Shown here piece by piece: positions 33,010 to 41,591 of a DNA stretch of 64,000 nucleotides (positions are counted from its first letter, which is position 1; each line of letters begins with the position of its first letter). The notes beneath the pieces are model-generated. The model saw nothing but the letters and a program-made list of their open reading frames with translations, did not search any database and was not told the DNA's origin. Position numbers and translations under genes: made by a program. The stretch is from JAWLHA01 sp041690535. GTDB taxonomy: Bacteria; Pseudomonadota; Gammaproteobacteria; Thiohalomonadales; Thiohalomonadaceae. Location of the stretch: the NCBI GenBank assembly GCA_041690535.1, contig JAWLHA010000020.1:1-64000 (forward strand), read 5' to 3'.

Positions 33010-33469
33010 GTTGTGCGACGACGTTGTGGAGATCTTCACCGATGGGGCCTGCCGGGGTAATCCGGGACCGGGTGGGTGGGGGACACTGCTGCGTTACCGT
33101 GGGCGCGAGCGGACGCTGTACGGTGGCGAGCCGGAGACCACCAACAACCGCATGGAGCTGATGGCCGCCATTCAGGGCCTGGAGACGCTCAGCCGCGCCT
33201 GCCGCGTGCGGCTCACCACCGACTCGGTGTATGTGAAGAAGGGCATCACGGAGTGGCTGCCGAACTGGAAACGGCGGGGGTGGAAGACCGCCGATCGGAA
33301 GCCGGTGAAAAATGCCGATCTCTGGCAGCGCCTCGATGCGGCAGCGGTTCGCCATCAGGTGAGCTGGCATTGGGTGCGGGGCCACAGCGGCCATCCGGAG
33401 AACGAACGCGCCGACGCCCTGGCCAATCAGGCCATCGACGAAATGCTCGCCGCCAGGCGTAAACAGTAG
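32993..33469 (+). CDS. rnhA: Ribonuclease HI
   Basis: The 158-residue enzyme cuts RNA in RNA-DNA hybrids, removing primers and R-loops. The catalytic acidic set is present: Asp in IFTDGACRGNPGPGGWG (about 17), Glu in NRMELMAAI (about 55), Asp in TTDSVYVKKGI (about 77) and Asp in NERADALANQA (about 140), with the helper His in VRGHSGHPEN. The basic handle region (PNWKRRGWKTADRKPVKN) that binds hybrids is intact. It overlaps the preceding gene by 17 bases and is 13 bp before dnaQ. Confidence 0.98.
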   Translation: MKEQSELCDDVVEIFTDGACRGNPGPGGWGTLLRYRGRERTLYGGEPETTNNRMELMAAIQGLETLSRACRVRLTTDSVYVKKGITEWLPNWKRRGWKTADRKPVKNADLWQRLDAAAVRHQVSWHWVRGHSGHPENERADALANQAIDEMLAARRKQ

Positions 33470-33482
33470 ATTGGGGGGACCC

Positions 33483-34199
33483 ATGCGACAAATCGTGCTG
33501 GATACGGAGACCACCGGTCTCGAGCACTCCGAAGGCCACCGGATCATCGAAATCGGGTGTGTGGAATTGCTGAACCGCCGCTTTACAGGACGGACGTTCC
33601 ATCACTACCTGCAGCCGGATCGGGAGATTGACGAGGGCGCCATGGAGGTTCACGGCATCACCAATGAAATGCTGGTGGACAAGCCTCGCTTTGCGGAGAT
33701 TGCCGAGGATTTCATCAGCTTCATTACCGGTGCAGAGCTGGTTATCCACAATGCACCGTTCGATGTGGGATTCATCAATCACGAGCTGAGGCTCATGGGG
33801 GCGACCTGCTCCAATGTCGCCGAGTTCTGCATGGTGCTCGACACGCTGACGCTGGCCCGCCAACTTCATCCGGGGCAGAAGAACAACCTGGATGCCCTGT
33901 GCAAGCGCTATGGTATCGACAACTCCCACCGCGACCTGCATGGCGCGCTGCTGGATGCCGAGATCCTGGCGGACGTCTACCTGGCCATGACCGGCGGCCA
34001 GACCTCGCTCTCCCTGGGGGGGACGGCCGCGGAGAGCGGGGCGGCGAAGCAGCAGGGGATCCGTCGACTGGACCCGCAGCGGCCTCAGTTGAAAGTGATC
34101 CGCCCCTCGGAGGCGGAGCTGGCGGCCCATTCGGCGCGCCTGGAGGCCATCGACAAAGCGAGCGGAGGCGGTTGCGTGTGGAAACGGCTGAACGCTTGA
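33483..34199 (+). CDS. dnaQ: DNA polymerase III epsilon subunit (3'-5' proofreading exonuclease)
   Basis: The 238-residue DEDDh exonuclease has motif I LDTETTGLE (about 6-14), motif II HNAPFDVGF (about 93) and motif III HRDLHGALLDAEILADVY (about 143-160), containing the catalytic His and last Asp. The C-terminal tail (about 185-238) binds the alpha subunit. It proofreads during chromosomal replication. ATG 33483 follows GGGGGGA; a TTG-initiated frame 12 bases upstream is less likely. The rnhA-dnaQ pair on one strand is conserved, though in E. coli the two are divergent. Confidence 0.97.
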   Translation: MRQIVLDTETTGLEHSEGHRIIEIGCVELLNRRFTGRTFHHYLQPDREIDEGAMEVHGITNEMLVDKPRFAEIAEDFISFITGAELVIHNAPFDVGFINHELRLMGATCSNVAEFCMVLDTLTLARQLHPGQKNNLDALCKRYGIDNSHRDLHGALLDAEILADVYLAMTGGQTSLSLGGTAAESGAAKQQGIRRLDPQRPQLKVIRPSEAELAAHSARLEAIDKASGGGCVWKRLNA

Positions 34200-34291
34200 G
34201 CCGTTCGGCTTTTGGCACCGCCTTCCGGTTCACGCGGCCGAAACAGATGGTTGCACTGTGACAGTGATGATTCACCAGAAGGGAGCGGGGA

Positions 34292-34720
34292 ATGCAAGAG
34301 GAGCGAAAGGGGGTACTGCTGGTTGAAGATGACGAGATCGACGTCATGACTGTCCAGCGGGCGTTCAAGAAACATAACATAGCCATTCCACTTCACGTGG
34401 CCGAGTCGGCCGACAGGGCTTTGGCGCTGTTGCGCGGGGCCGACGGGCCGCCGCTCCGACCGTTGCTTATCCTTTTCGATCTCAACCTCCCGCGCATGGA
34501 CGGGATCGCCTTCCTTCGCGAGCTGCGCGCGGACCCCGCCTTGCGTTCGCTGGTCGCGGTGGCACTGACCTCCTCGAACCAGCCCCGGGACCTGGCTGCG
34601 GTGTTTGAGTACAACGTCGCCGGTTACTTTCTCAAGCGTGTCGCCTACGAGGAGTCGGTCGAGCAGATCGGTCTGATCCTGCGCTACTGGTTGAGCAGCG
34701 AGCGGGCTGCCGACGGGTGA
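34292..34720 (+). CDS. Single-domain response regulator (CheY/Rcp1-like)
   Basis: The 142-residue protein is only a receiver domain. It has the acidic pair in LLVEDDEIDV (about 9-18), the phospho-acceptor Asp in LFDLNLPRMDGI (about 62), Thr/Ser in VALTSSNQP (about 91) and the Lys in YFLKRVAY (about 115). The VEDDEID-type N-terminus and long alpha4-beta5 segment resemble Rcp1-like regulators that work with phytochrome or hybrid kinases. No output domain or neighbouring kinase is present, so its partner lies elsewhere. A family-2 mobile element starts 18 bp after its stop. Confidence 0.93.
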   Translation: MQEERKGVLLVEDDEIDVMTVQRAFKKHNIAIPLHVAESADRALALLRGADGPPLRPLLILFDLNLPRMDGIAFLRELRADPALRSLVAVALTSSNQPRDLAAVFEYNVAGYFLKRVAYEESVEQIGLILRYWLSSERAADG

Positions 34721-34737
34721 GCCCCGCCTGGCGGGAG

Positions 34738-34955
34738 CAGGGTAAACGCATACTTACCCAAGAGCGATGTAACTCCTTGAAAGCAGGTCGTCGGCCGCAT
34801 GGATTTGTGCAAGGACGCACTTATGCCGCGGGAGGGCAAGGATGCCCGGAGCGGCTGCGGCCGTCGAGCGTACAGGGATGTATTCACAGCGTACCTGCTT
34901 TCAAGGAGTTACATAGCTCACAGCACGGCCGCGACGTGAGTATGCGTTTACCCTG
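34738..34955. mobile_element. Family-2 element, intact copy
   Basis: This 218-bp copy has termini CAGGGTAAACGCATAC (34738) and GTATGCGTTTACCCTG (to 34955), a perfect 16-bp inverted pair. Internal opposed arms are CTCCTTGAAAGCAGGT and ACCTGCTTTCAAGGAG. It is flanked by 10-bp direct repeats CTGGCGGGAG at 34728-34737 and 34956-34965. It has no coding capacity of its own; open frames through it read differently in every copy. It fills the 324-bp gap between the response regulator and the PilZ gene. Confidence 0.93.
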
Positions 34956-35044
34956 CTGGCGGGAGGACTCCGGCAATTCGGCCTCGCAAATGCAGGCTAA
35001 ACTGAGATAGGGGTCGGCTCGGTCTCGGTGAGTGCGGAGGGGCG

Positions 35045-35356
35045 GTGGAGCAGCGGAGCAGTCTGCGTGTGGCCGTGAATGCCGATGTGGTCGTCAACTA
35101 TCGCAGTGTGGGGTACATTCGCGGGCGAATTCGCGATATCAGTCCACAGGGGATGTATGTGGAAACCGGGCGAATACGAATGCCCCGCAACGCCACCGTG
35201 GAGGCCTACCTGAAGGCAGGCTCCCGCGGTCCCCGTCTGGTGCTGAATGCGAAGGTGGTGCGAGTGGCCGATGACGGGGTAGGGTTGTGTTTTGAAAGTA
35301 CGCCCGACAACTTCGCCTCCGCACTGGCCGCCCTGCATGATCCGGCGGAAGGGTAA
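35045..35356 (+). CDS. PilZ domain protein (c-di-GMP receptor)
   Basis: The 103-residue protein is a lone PilZ domain with both parts of the c-di-GMP site: RxxxR in EQRSSLRVAV (Arg 4 and 8) and D-x-S-x-x-G in RDISPQGMYVE (about 33-38). It starts with GTG 35045 behind GGAGGGGCG. The target is unknown. It stands alone between a mobile element and a REP-like palindrome, near a receiver-only regulator, but no pilus or flagellar gene is adjacent. Confidence 0.9.
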   Translation: MEQRSSLRVAVNADVVVNYRSVGYIRGRIRDISPQGMYVETGRIRMPRNATVEAYLKAGSRGPRLVLNAKVVRVADDGVGLCFESTPDNFASALAALHDPAEG

Positions 35357-35374
35357 CCGCGTTGCTCGTCTGAG

Positions 35375-35409
35375 GTGGCCCGGGCGAAGCGCTGCGGAAT
35401 TCGGGCGCT
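35375..35409. repeat. REP-like palindrome, degenerate copy
   Basis: GTGGCCCGGGCGAAGCGCTG and the following CGGAATTCGGGCGCT match the palindrome at 29615-29655 with several substitutions. It lies in the gap after the PilZ gene, between convergent genes. Confidence 0.65.
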
Positions 35410-35516
35410 TTGCGGCCGGCAAAGACTCGCGGTCAAATCCCGCCATTTCGGACCTTCGGTCGTGAGAGCCCGGCGGTGCGATCCCGGATTCCGCCGCGCT
35501 TGATGCGGGCCGCCCG

Positions 35517-36041
35517 TCAGCCGAAGGTGTCGTTCGGATCGGAGGCCGGCGCGGGGTGGTGCGGGCCGCCCAGGCGCTCCATCACCCGGGCCGCGGTCAG
35601 CAGTCGCTCCAGGGGCTCGGCCGGCATTGCGGACGGGCTGAGCGGGAGTCTCCTGAGCAGTTCGTGGCGTTTTACCAGCCGAAAATAATCGCCGGTTCCG
35701 AAGAGGTGACGTCCTTCCATGAAGCCGCGGTCGAGGTACTCCATTGCGCCGTTCAGGCGCCGACTCATCAGCAGTTGTCCATAGAGAAGGCAGGCGAGGG
35801 TGTGTCCATGGGCTGTCCGCGCGTTTAGTCGCAGCATCAGTTCAAACTCTGTTTCGACCGGCTCACCCAGCCAGAAGCGGGCAACGAGCCGCTGCATTTG
35901 GCAGGTGCGGCATTCCGAGCCGCGCCGCACGCGAGCGCGCCAGCGCCGTTCCGCGGTTTGGAGCAGCCCCCGGGCGGCCTGCTCTGTCATGGGATCGCCG
36001 AACCAGCGCGCCAGCAGTGTCTGTTGGCCATGCTCCGCCAC
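35517..36041 (-). CDS. Conserved hypothetical protein with CxxC motif
   Basis: This 174-residue soluble, mostly helical, Arg-rich protein is not one I recognise. It has no signal peptide. One CxxC pair occurs in SECRTCQMQRL (about 43-46), and the C-terminal third is Pro-rich and probably disordered. The GTG start shares one base with the TAG stop of the LysR gene (TAGTG), which suggests translational coupling and supports its being real. Function unknown; the link to the regulator is inferred from overlap only. Confidence 0.6.
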   Translation of the reverse strand: MAEHGQQTLLARWFGDPMTEQAARGLLQTAERRWRARVRRGSECRTCQMQRLVARFWLGEPVETEFELMLRLNARTAHGHTLACLLYGQLLMSRRLNGAMEYLDRGFMEGRHLFGTGDYFRLVKRHELLRRLPLSPSAMPAEPLERLLTAARVMERLGGPHHPAPASDPNDTFG

Positions 36042-36916
36042 TACCTGAGCGTCTCCTCCAGCAGCATCACTTTGAAAGCACTCGCCGCATTGGACAGTGT
36101 GCGCGCGGTATGTTCGACCACCCCAAGCCGACGCGTCAGCCGCACTCCCTCCAGCTGGCGGCAGACCACCTCTTCATCCTCCATGGTGCGGGGCAGAACA
36201 CTCCAGCCGAGGCCAATGGACACCAGCATTTTGATCGTTTCCAGGTAGTTGGTGGACATATCCACCTGCAGCGCGCTTCCCTCCTGCGCAAACGCCTCCT
36301 CGATGATATCGCGGGTGTAGGTCCCGCGGGAGGGGAGGATGGCGGGGTAGCGCGCCAGATCGGAGGTGGTCAGGTGCCCGCGGCGGGCCAGGGGATGGTC
36401 CGGACTGGTCACCACGCCCAAGGTGTCCTCCCAAATGGGGCTCAAGGCCAGCACGTCATTGGCCTGGGGGGGCAGCGTCACCACGGCCAGCTCCAGGATG
36501 CCGTGTTCCACCGCCCGGCAGGCCGCTTCGGAATCCATAAAGTGGACGTCGAGCCGCACCTGGGGGTATCGGCCATGGTAGGCCCGCAGGGTCGGGGGGA
36601 GGCGGTGAAGGCCCACGTGGTGGCTGGTTCCGATCCGCAGCTCCCCCTCCACCCGGCCGGAGAGGTTGGCTATGGCCCGCCGACTGTCCTCCAGTGTCTC
36701 CAGAATCTGCCGGGCCCGCGGCAACAGGGCGCGGCCTGCTTCGGTGAGTGAAACATTGCGGCCGATGCGGTCAAACAGCGCAGTGCCAAGTGTGCCCTCC
36801 AGTGTCGCCACCCGTTTGCTGACTGCCGGCTGGGTCAGGTGCAGCTGGGTGGCCGCCCCTGAGAAGGAGGCGGTTTCGGCGACCGTTACAAACGCCTGAA
36901 GGTTGGGGATGTCCAC
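36041..36916 (-). CDS. LysR-family transcriptional regulator, divergent from leuC
   Basis: The 291-residue regulator has an N-terminal winged helix-turn-helix (about 1-60; FVTVAETASFSGAATQLHLTQPAVSKRVATLE) and a periplasmic-binding-like effector domain (about 90-290). It is transcribed away from leuCDB across a 110-bp gap that contains T-n11-A type palindromes, the usual LysR layout. A leucine-biosynthesis or related role is inferred from position; in Pseudomonas a LysR gene also lies next to leuC. It is followed by an overlapping hypothetical gene. Confidence 0.92.
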   Translation of the reverse strand: MDIPNLQAFVTVAETASFSGAATQLHLTQPAVSKRVATLEGTLGTALFDRIGRNVSLTEAGRALLPRARQILETLEDSRRAIANLSGRVEGELRIGTSHHVGLHRLPPTLRAYHGRYPQVRLDVHFMDSEAACRAVEHGILELAVVTLPPQANDVLALSPIWEDTLGVVTSPDHPLARRGHLTTSDLARYPAILPSRGTYTRDIIEEAFAQEGSALQVDMSTNYLETIKMLVSIGLGWSVLPRTMEDEEVVCRQLEGVRLTRRLGVVEHTARTLSNAASAFKVMLLEETLR

Positions 36917-36933
36917 GCCGGGTCGGGTCTCGA

Positions 36934-36979
36934 ATTACTTGTAGGAATACAATACATGAAAATTGTGAATTTGAGTAAT
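36934..36979. promoter_or_regulatory. Candidate LysR operator in the lysR-leuC gap
   Basis: TTGTA-GGAA-TACAA (36939-36952) is a perfect palindrome with a T-n11-A-like core, nested inside a wider inverted pair ATTACT (36934-36939) and AGTAAT (36974-36979). The region is AT-rich relative to its surroundings. It should hold both divergent promoters; exact -35/-10 boxes are unclear. Confidence 0.5.
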
Positions 36980-37026
36980 GGTTTTGCCCGCGTTACCATC
37001 GCCGTGACGCAATGGAGGTAGAAATC

Positions 37027-38430
37027 ATGGCCAAGACTCTGTACGACAAGCTCTGGGATGCCCACGTGGTCCGGACCGACGAGGACGGGACCGCGCTCAT
37101 CTATATCGACCGCCATCTGGTGCATGAGGTGACCTCGCCGCAGGCCTTCGAGGGACTGCGCCTCGCCGGGCGCAAGCCGTGGCGCCTCGACACCGTTCTG
37201 GCCACGCCGGACCACAACGTCCCCACGACCGATCGCGGGCGCGGCATTGAAGACCCTGTCTCGCGCACCCAGGTGGAGACCCTGGATGCCAACTGCGCCG
37301 AGTTCGGTATCACCGAATTCGCGATGGACGACATCCGCCAGGGGATCGTCCACGTCATCGGGCCCGAGCAGGGGGCCACCCTTCCGGGGATGACCGTGGT
37401 GTGCGGCGACTCTCATACCTCGACCCACGGGGCCTTCGGCGCCTTGGCGTTCGGCATCGGCACGTCCGAGGTGGAGCATGTGCTCGCCACGCAGTGCCTG
37501 GTGCAGAAGAAGTCGAAGAACATGCTGGTGCAGGTGGAGGGCAAGACGCCCGCCGGGGTCACCGCCAAGGACATCGTGCTCGCCATCATCGGCGAGATCG
37601 GCACGGCCGGAGGGACTGGGTACGCCATCGAATTCGCCGGGGAGGCCATTCGCGACCTCTCGGTGGAGGGACGCATGACCCTCTGCAACATGGCTATTGA
37701 AGCCGGCGCCCGGGCCGGCATGGTGGCGGTGGACGAGAAGACCATCGACTACGTCAAGGGGCGTCCCTACGCCCCCCGGGGTGAAGTGTGGGAGCGGGCC
37801 GCAGCGGCCTGGGGCGAGCTGCACAGCGACCCGGATGCGCAGTTCGATCGGGTGGTTCGCCTCGACGCCACCGCCTTGAAGCCGCAGATCACCTGGGGAA
37901 CTTCGCCCGAGATGGTCGCCCCCATCGACGGTCGCGTCCCGGACCCGGGCGACCAGACGGATGCCGTGAGGCGGGAGGGAATGGAGCGGGCTCTCAAGTA
38001 TATGGGGCTCGCGCCCAATACGCCCATTGATGCCATCTCCGTGGATCGGGTCTTTATCGGCTCCTGCACCAACTCCCGCATCGAAGACCTGCGCGCGGCG
38101 GCGGCGGTCGCCAAGGGGCGCAAGGTGGCCGGAAGCATCAAGCAGGCGTTGGTGGTGCCGGGCTCCGGCCTGGTGAAGCAGCAGGCTGAGGCGGAGGGGC
38201 TGGATCGGATCTTTGTGGAAGCCGGCTTCGAGTGGCGTGAACCCGGCTGCTCCATGTGCCTCGCCATGAATGCCGACCGCCTGGAACCCGGCGAGCGCTG
38301 CGCCTCCACCTCCAACCGCAACTTCGAAGGGCGTCAGGGGCAGGGGGGGCGGACCCATTTGGTGAGCCCGGCCCTTGCGGCGGCCGCGGCGATCGCGGGT
38401 CGCTTCGTGCGTGTGGAAGACCTCGGCTGA
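37027..38430 (+). CDS. leuC: 3-isopropylmalate dehydratase large subunit
   Basis: The 467-residue aconitase-family enzyme isomerises 2- to 3-isopropylmalate with LeuD in leucine synthesis. The [4Fe-4S] ligands are visible in GSCTNSRIEDL (about 343) and GCSMCLAMN (about 403-406). GDSHTSTHGAFG and SNRNFEGRQG are further family signatures. ATG 37027 sits behind GGAGG; an ATG at 37012 overlaps that ribosome site and is rejected. It heads leuC-leuD-leuB and is divergent from a LysR gene. Confidence 0.98.
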   Translation: MAKTLYDKLWDAHVVRTDEDGTALIYIDRHLVHEVTSPQAFEGLRLAGRKPWRLDTVLATPDHNVPTTDRGRGIEDPVSRTQVETLDANCAEFGITEFAMDDIRQGIVHVIGPEQGATLPGMTVVCGDSHTSTHGAFGALAFGIGTSEVEHVLATQCLVQKKSKNMLVQVEGKTPAGVTAKDIVLAIIGEIGTAGGTGYAIEFAGEAIRDLSVEGRMTLCNMAIEAGARAGMVAVDEKTIDYVKGRPYAPRGEVWERAAAAWGELHSDPDAQFDRVVRLDATALKPQITWGTSPEMVAPIDGRVPDPGDQTDAVRREGMERALKYMGLAPNTPIDAISVDRVFIGSCTNSRIEDLRAAAAVAKGRKVAGSIKQALVVPGSGLVKQQAEAEGLDRIFVEAGFEWREPGCSMCLAMNADRLEPGERCASTSNRNFEGRQGQGGRTHLVSPALAAAAAIAGRFVRVEDLG

Positions 38431-38448
38431 ACAACCTGGAAGAGACAA

Positions 38449-39087
38449 ATGGAAAAATTCGAGACATTGACCGGGATTGTGGCGCCACTGGACCGCGCCA
38501 ACGTCGACACCGACGCCATCATTCCCAAGCAGTTCCTCAAGTCCATCAAGCGGACCGGCTTCGGGCCCAATCTGTTTGACGAGTGGCGCTACCTTGACCA
38601 TGGCGAACCCGGCATGGACAACAGTGGCCGCCCGCTGAACCCCGACTTCATTTTGAATCAGGACCGCTACCGGGGGGCGCAGATCCTCCTCGCCCGCGCT
38701 AACTTCGGGTGCGGTTCGAGCCGGGAACATGCGCCGTGGGCATTGCTGGACTACGGTTTCCGGGTCATTATTGCGCCGAGCTTTGCGGATATCTTTTTCA
38801 ACAACTGCTTCAAAAACGGCATTCTCCCCATCGTCCTGGACGAAGGCACGGTGGATCGGCTGTTCAAGGAGACGGAGGCCGCCGAGGGCTACCGGCTTAC
38901 GGTGGACCTGGAAGCGCAGGCGGTCGCCACCCCCGGCGGTGAGAGGTTCGGCTTCGAGGTGGACCCGTTTCGCAAGCACTGCCTGCTCAATGGCCTTGAT
39001 GATATCGGCCTGACCCTCCAGCACGTGGAGGCGATCCGGGCTTACGAGGCCCGGCGCAAGGATGAGGCACCGTGGTTGTTTGGGTGA
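38449..39087 (+). CDS. leuD: 3-isopropylmalate dehydratase small subunit
   Basis: The 212-residue swivel-domain subunit completes the LeuCD dehydratase. It has ANVDTDAIIPKQFLK near the N-terminus, and NFGCGSSREHAPWAL (about 85-99), which positions the substrate. It lies 18 bp after leuC with GGAAGAG as ribosome site, so the two are cotranscribed and made in similar amounts. Confidence 0.98.
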   Translation: MEKFETLTGIVAPLDRANVDTDAIIPKQFLKSIKRTGFGPNLFDEWRYLDHGEPGMDNSGRPLNPDFILNQDRYRGAQILLARANFGCGSSREHAPWALLDYGFRVIIAPSFADIFFNNCFKNGILPIVLDEGTVDRLFKETEAAEGYRLTVDLEAQAVATPGGERFGFEVDPFRKHCLLNGLDDIGLTLQHVEAIRAYEARRKDEAPWLFG

Positions 39088-39222
39088 GGTGACACGACAG
39101 GGCCAGCGAAGGGCGGCAAAGGGGGCATGGCCCCGCTTAAATCCTTCCCTTGCATCGTGGATCTTGTTACGTCCATCACGGTAAACCCACCATCGAACGA
39201 GAGAACATAACGCGTTATTGCC

Positions 39223-40302
39223 ATGACAAAGAAGATTGCGATTTTACCCGGCGACGGGATTGGTCAGGAGATCGTCGCCGAGGCGGTGAAGGTTCTGGAG
39301 TGCCTGAAGGCGGACTTCGGGTTGGATGTGGCGATGGAGCAGGGGCTGGTCGGCGGCACGGCCTATGACGCCACCGGCACCCCGCTGCCCGAAGAGACCC
39401 TGAAACTGGCCCGTGAAGCTGATGCGGTACTGCTCGGGGCGGTGGGCGGTCCCAAGTGGGAATCTCTGGACATCGCTGTTCGTCCGGAAAAGGGGCTGCT
39501 TGGCCTGCGTTCGGGTCTGGGCCTGTTCGCCAATCTGCGCCCGGCGATCCTCTACCCCCAGCTGGCGGGGGCTTCCACCTTGAAGCCGGAGGTGGTGTCC
39601 GGGCTCGATATCATGATCGTCCGGGAGCTGACCGGAGGCATCTACTTCGGCCAGCCGCGCGGGGTGCGGATCCTGGAAAACGGCGAACGACAGGGATACA
39701 ACACCCTCGTCTATTCCGAATCGGAGGTCCGGCGCATCGCCAAGGTGGCCTTCGACATCGCCCGCAAGCGCAACCATCGGGTCTGCTCGGTCGACAAGGC
39801 CAACGTCCTGGAGTGCACCGAGATGTGGCGCGAGGTGATGATCGAGGAAGGCAAGAACTATGCGGACGTGGAGTTGTCGCATATGTACGTGGACAATGCT
39901 GCCATGCAGCTGGTGCGTGCACCCAAGCAATTCGACGTGATGGTCACCACCAACATGTTCGGCGACATCCTCTCGGATGCCGCTGCCATGCTGACCGGCT
40001 CCATCGGGATGCTGCCTTCCGCCTCCCTCGATGCCAGTGGCAAGGGTATGTACGAGCCCATCCACGGTTCGGCTCCGGACATCGCGGGCAAGAACCTGGC
40101 CAATCCATTGGCGACCATCCTGTCGGTGGCGATGATGCTGCGGTACACCCTGGACGCGCCGGAGATGGCCGAGCGCATCGAACAGGCGGTCAACCGGGTG
40201 CTGGACGAGGGCAAACGCACTGCAGACATTTACACCGACGGCACCACCCGCGTGAGCACGTCGGAGATGGGCGATGCCGTGGTCGCCGCGCTGCGTACCT
40301 GA
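39223..40302 (+). CDS. leuB: 3-isopropylmalate dehydrogenase
   Basis: The 359-residue enzyme oxidatively decarboxylates 3-isopropylmalate with NAD. It carries GDGIGQEIVAEAV near the N-terminus, the Arg-rich substrate segment (RSGLGLFANLRP), VRELTGGIYFGQPRG, and the metal-binding aspartates in MFGDILSDAAAMLTGS. A gap of 135 bp separates it from leuD, with no obvious terminator, so it is probably part of the same operon. Confidence 0.98.
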   Translation: MTKKIAILPGDGIGQEIVAEAVKVLECLKADFGLDVAMEQGLVGGTAYDATGTPLPEETLKLAREADAVLLGAVGGPKWESLDIAVRPEKGLLGLRSGLGLFANLRPAILYPQLAGASTLKPEVVSGLDIMIVRELTGGIYFGQPRGVRILENGERQGYNTLVYSESEVRRIAKVAFDIARKRNHRVCSVDKANVLECTEMWREVMIEEGKNYADVELSHMYVDNAAMQLVRAPKQFDVMVTTNMFGDILSDAAAMLTGSIGMLPSASLDASGKGMYEPIHGSAPDIAGKNLANPLATILSVAMMLRYTLDAPEMAERIEQAVNRVLDEGKRTADIYTDGTTRVSTSEMGDAVVAALRT

Positions 40303-40340
40303 ATAATTGAGAAAAACCAAGGACTTCGAGGAGCAACCAG

Positions 40341-41453
40341 ATGAAACGAGTAGGTCTGATCGGTTGGCGCGGCATGGTGGGTTCGGTCCTCATGCAGCGC
40401 ATGAGGGAAGAGGGCGATTTCGCCGTCATCGATCCGGTGTTCTTCACTACCTCCCAGGTGGGGGGCGTCGGTCCGGATGTGGGCAAGGACGTCCCGCCCC
40501 TCAAGGACGCCTATGATGTCGATGAACTGAAGGCCATGGAGGTGATCATCTCCTGCCAGGGTGGCAGCTACACGGAGGAGATGTATTCCAAGCTGCGCGG
40601 GGCGGGTTGGAGTGGTTACTGGATCGATGCCGCCTCCACCCTGCGCATGGACAAGGACTCCATCATTGTCCTCGACCCGGTGAATCTGGACGTGATCAAC
40701 AACGGGATCGCGGCTGGTGTGAAGACCTACGTGGGCGGCAACTGCACTGTCAGCCTGATGCTCATGGCCTTGGGCGGGCTTTTCAAGGAGGGACTCATCG
40801 AATGGATGACCTCCATGACCTACCAGGCCGCCTCGGGCGCCGGCGCGCAGAACATGCGTGAACTGCTGAACCAGATGGGCAGCATTCACCATTCCGCCAA
40901 GGCGCTGCTGGATGCCCCTGCCAGTGCCATCCTGGATATCGACCGCACCGTCGCCGAGCATATCCGCAGCAATGCGTACCCCAAGGCCAACTTCGGCGCC
41001 CCCCTGGCGGGGAGCTTGATCCCCTGGATCGACAAGCAACTGGAGAGTGGCCAAAGCAAGGAGGAGTGGAAGGCCCAGGTCGAGACCAACAAGATCCTGG
41101 GGCGCAGCGACAACCCCATCCTTATCGACGGCACCTGTGTGCGTATCGGGGCGATGCGCTGCCACAGTCAGGCACTGACCATCAAGATGACGCGGGATGT
41201 GCCCCTGGATGAAATCGAAGGCATGATCGCTGCCGCCAACAGCTGGGTAAAGGTCGTGCCGAACCAGCGCGAGATCACCATGCAGGAGCTGACCCCGGCA
41301 GCGGTCACCGGGACGTTGTCGGTCCCCGTGGGGCGGCTGCGCAAGCTCTCCATGGGCGGGGAATACCTGAACGCATTCACCGTGGGCGATCAGCTGCTGT
41401 GGGGCGCCGCCGAGCCGTTGCGCCGCACGCTTCGCATCCTTCTGGAGGTCTAA
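40341..41453 (+). CDS. asd: Aspartate-semialdehyde dehydrogenase
   Basis: The 370-residue enzyme reduces aspartyl phosphate to the semialdehyde, the branch point to lysine, methionine and threonine. It is of the gammaproteobacterial type: GWRGMVGSVLMQRM for NADP binding, the catalytic cysteine in GGNCTVSLMLMAL (about 135), and the catalytic histidine in RIGAMRCHSQAL (about 274). It follows leuB by 38 bp. Leucine and aspartate-family synthesis genes together with usg and fimV are a conserved pseudomonad-type cluster. Confidence 0.98.
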   Translation: MKRVGLIGWRGMVGSVLMQRMREEGDFAVIDPVFFTTSQVGGVGPDVGKDVPPLKDAYDVDELKAMEVIISCQGGSYTEEMYSKLRGAGWSGYWIDAASTLRMDKDSIIVLDPVNLDVINNGIAAGVKTYVGGNCTVSLMLMALGGLFKEGLIEWMTSMTYQAASGAGAQNMRELLNQMGSIHHSAKALLDAPASAILDIDRTVAEHIRSNAYPKANFGAPLAGSLIPWIDKQLESGQSKEEWKAQVETNKILGRSDNPILIDGTCVRIGAMRCHSQALTIKMTRDVPLDEIEGMIAAANSWVKVVPNQREITMQELTPAAVTGTLSVPVGRLRKLSMGGEYLNAFTVGDQLLWGAAEPLRRTLRILLEV

Positions 41454-41591
41454 GGCGTTTGCAATCACGCGTCTCCCAGCGCGAAGGACCTCGGACCGGC
41501 CCAGTCGGCCCGGGGTCTTTACGCCCCCGGCGCGTGCGTGCGGCGCCAATCATGTTCGAGCAGGCCATGCTGAATGGTCGATGAGGAGCGG

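Noticed and set aside
34732..35010. Small hypothetical proteins containing KAGRRPHG-like segments
   Set aside because: Same peptide pieces recur wherever the family-2 element is inserted, in different frames; they are translated repeat, not genes.
41488..41522. Possible terminator after asd
   Set aside because: GACC...GGCC and GGCC...GGTC pair only with internal mismatches and are followed by just three T residues; usg follows on the same strand.
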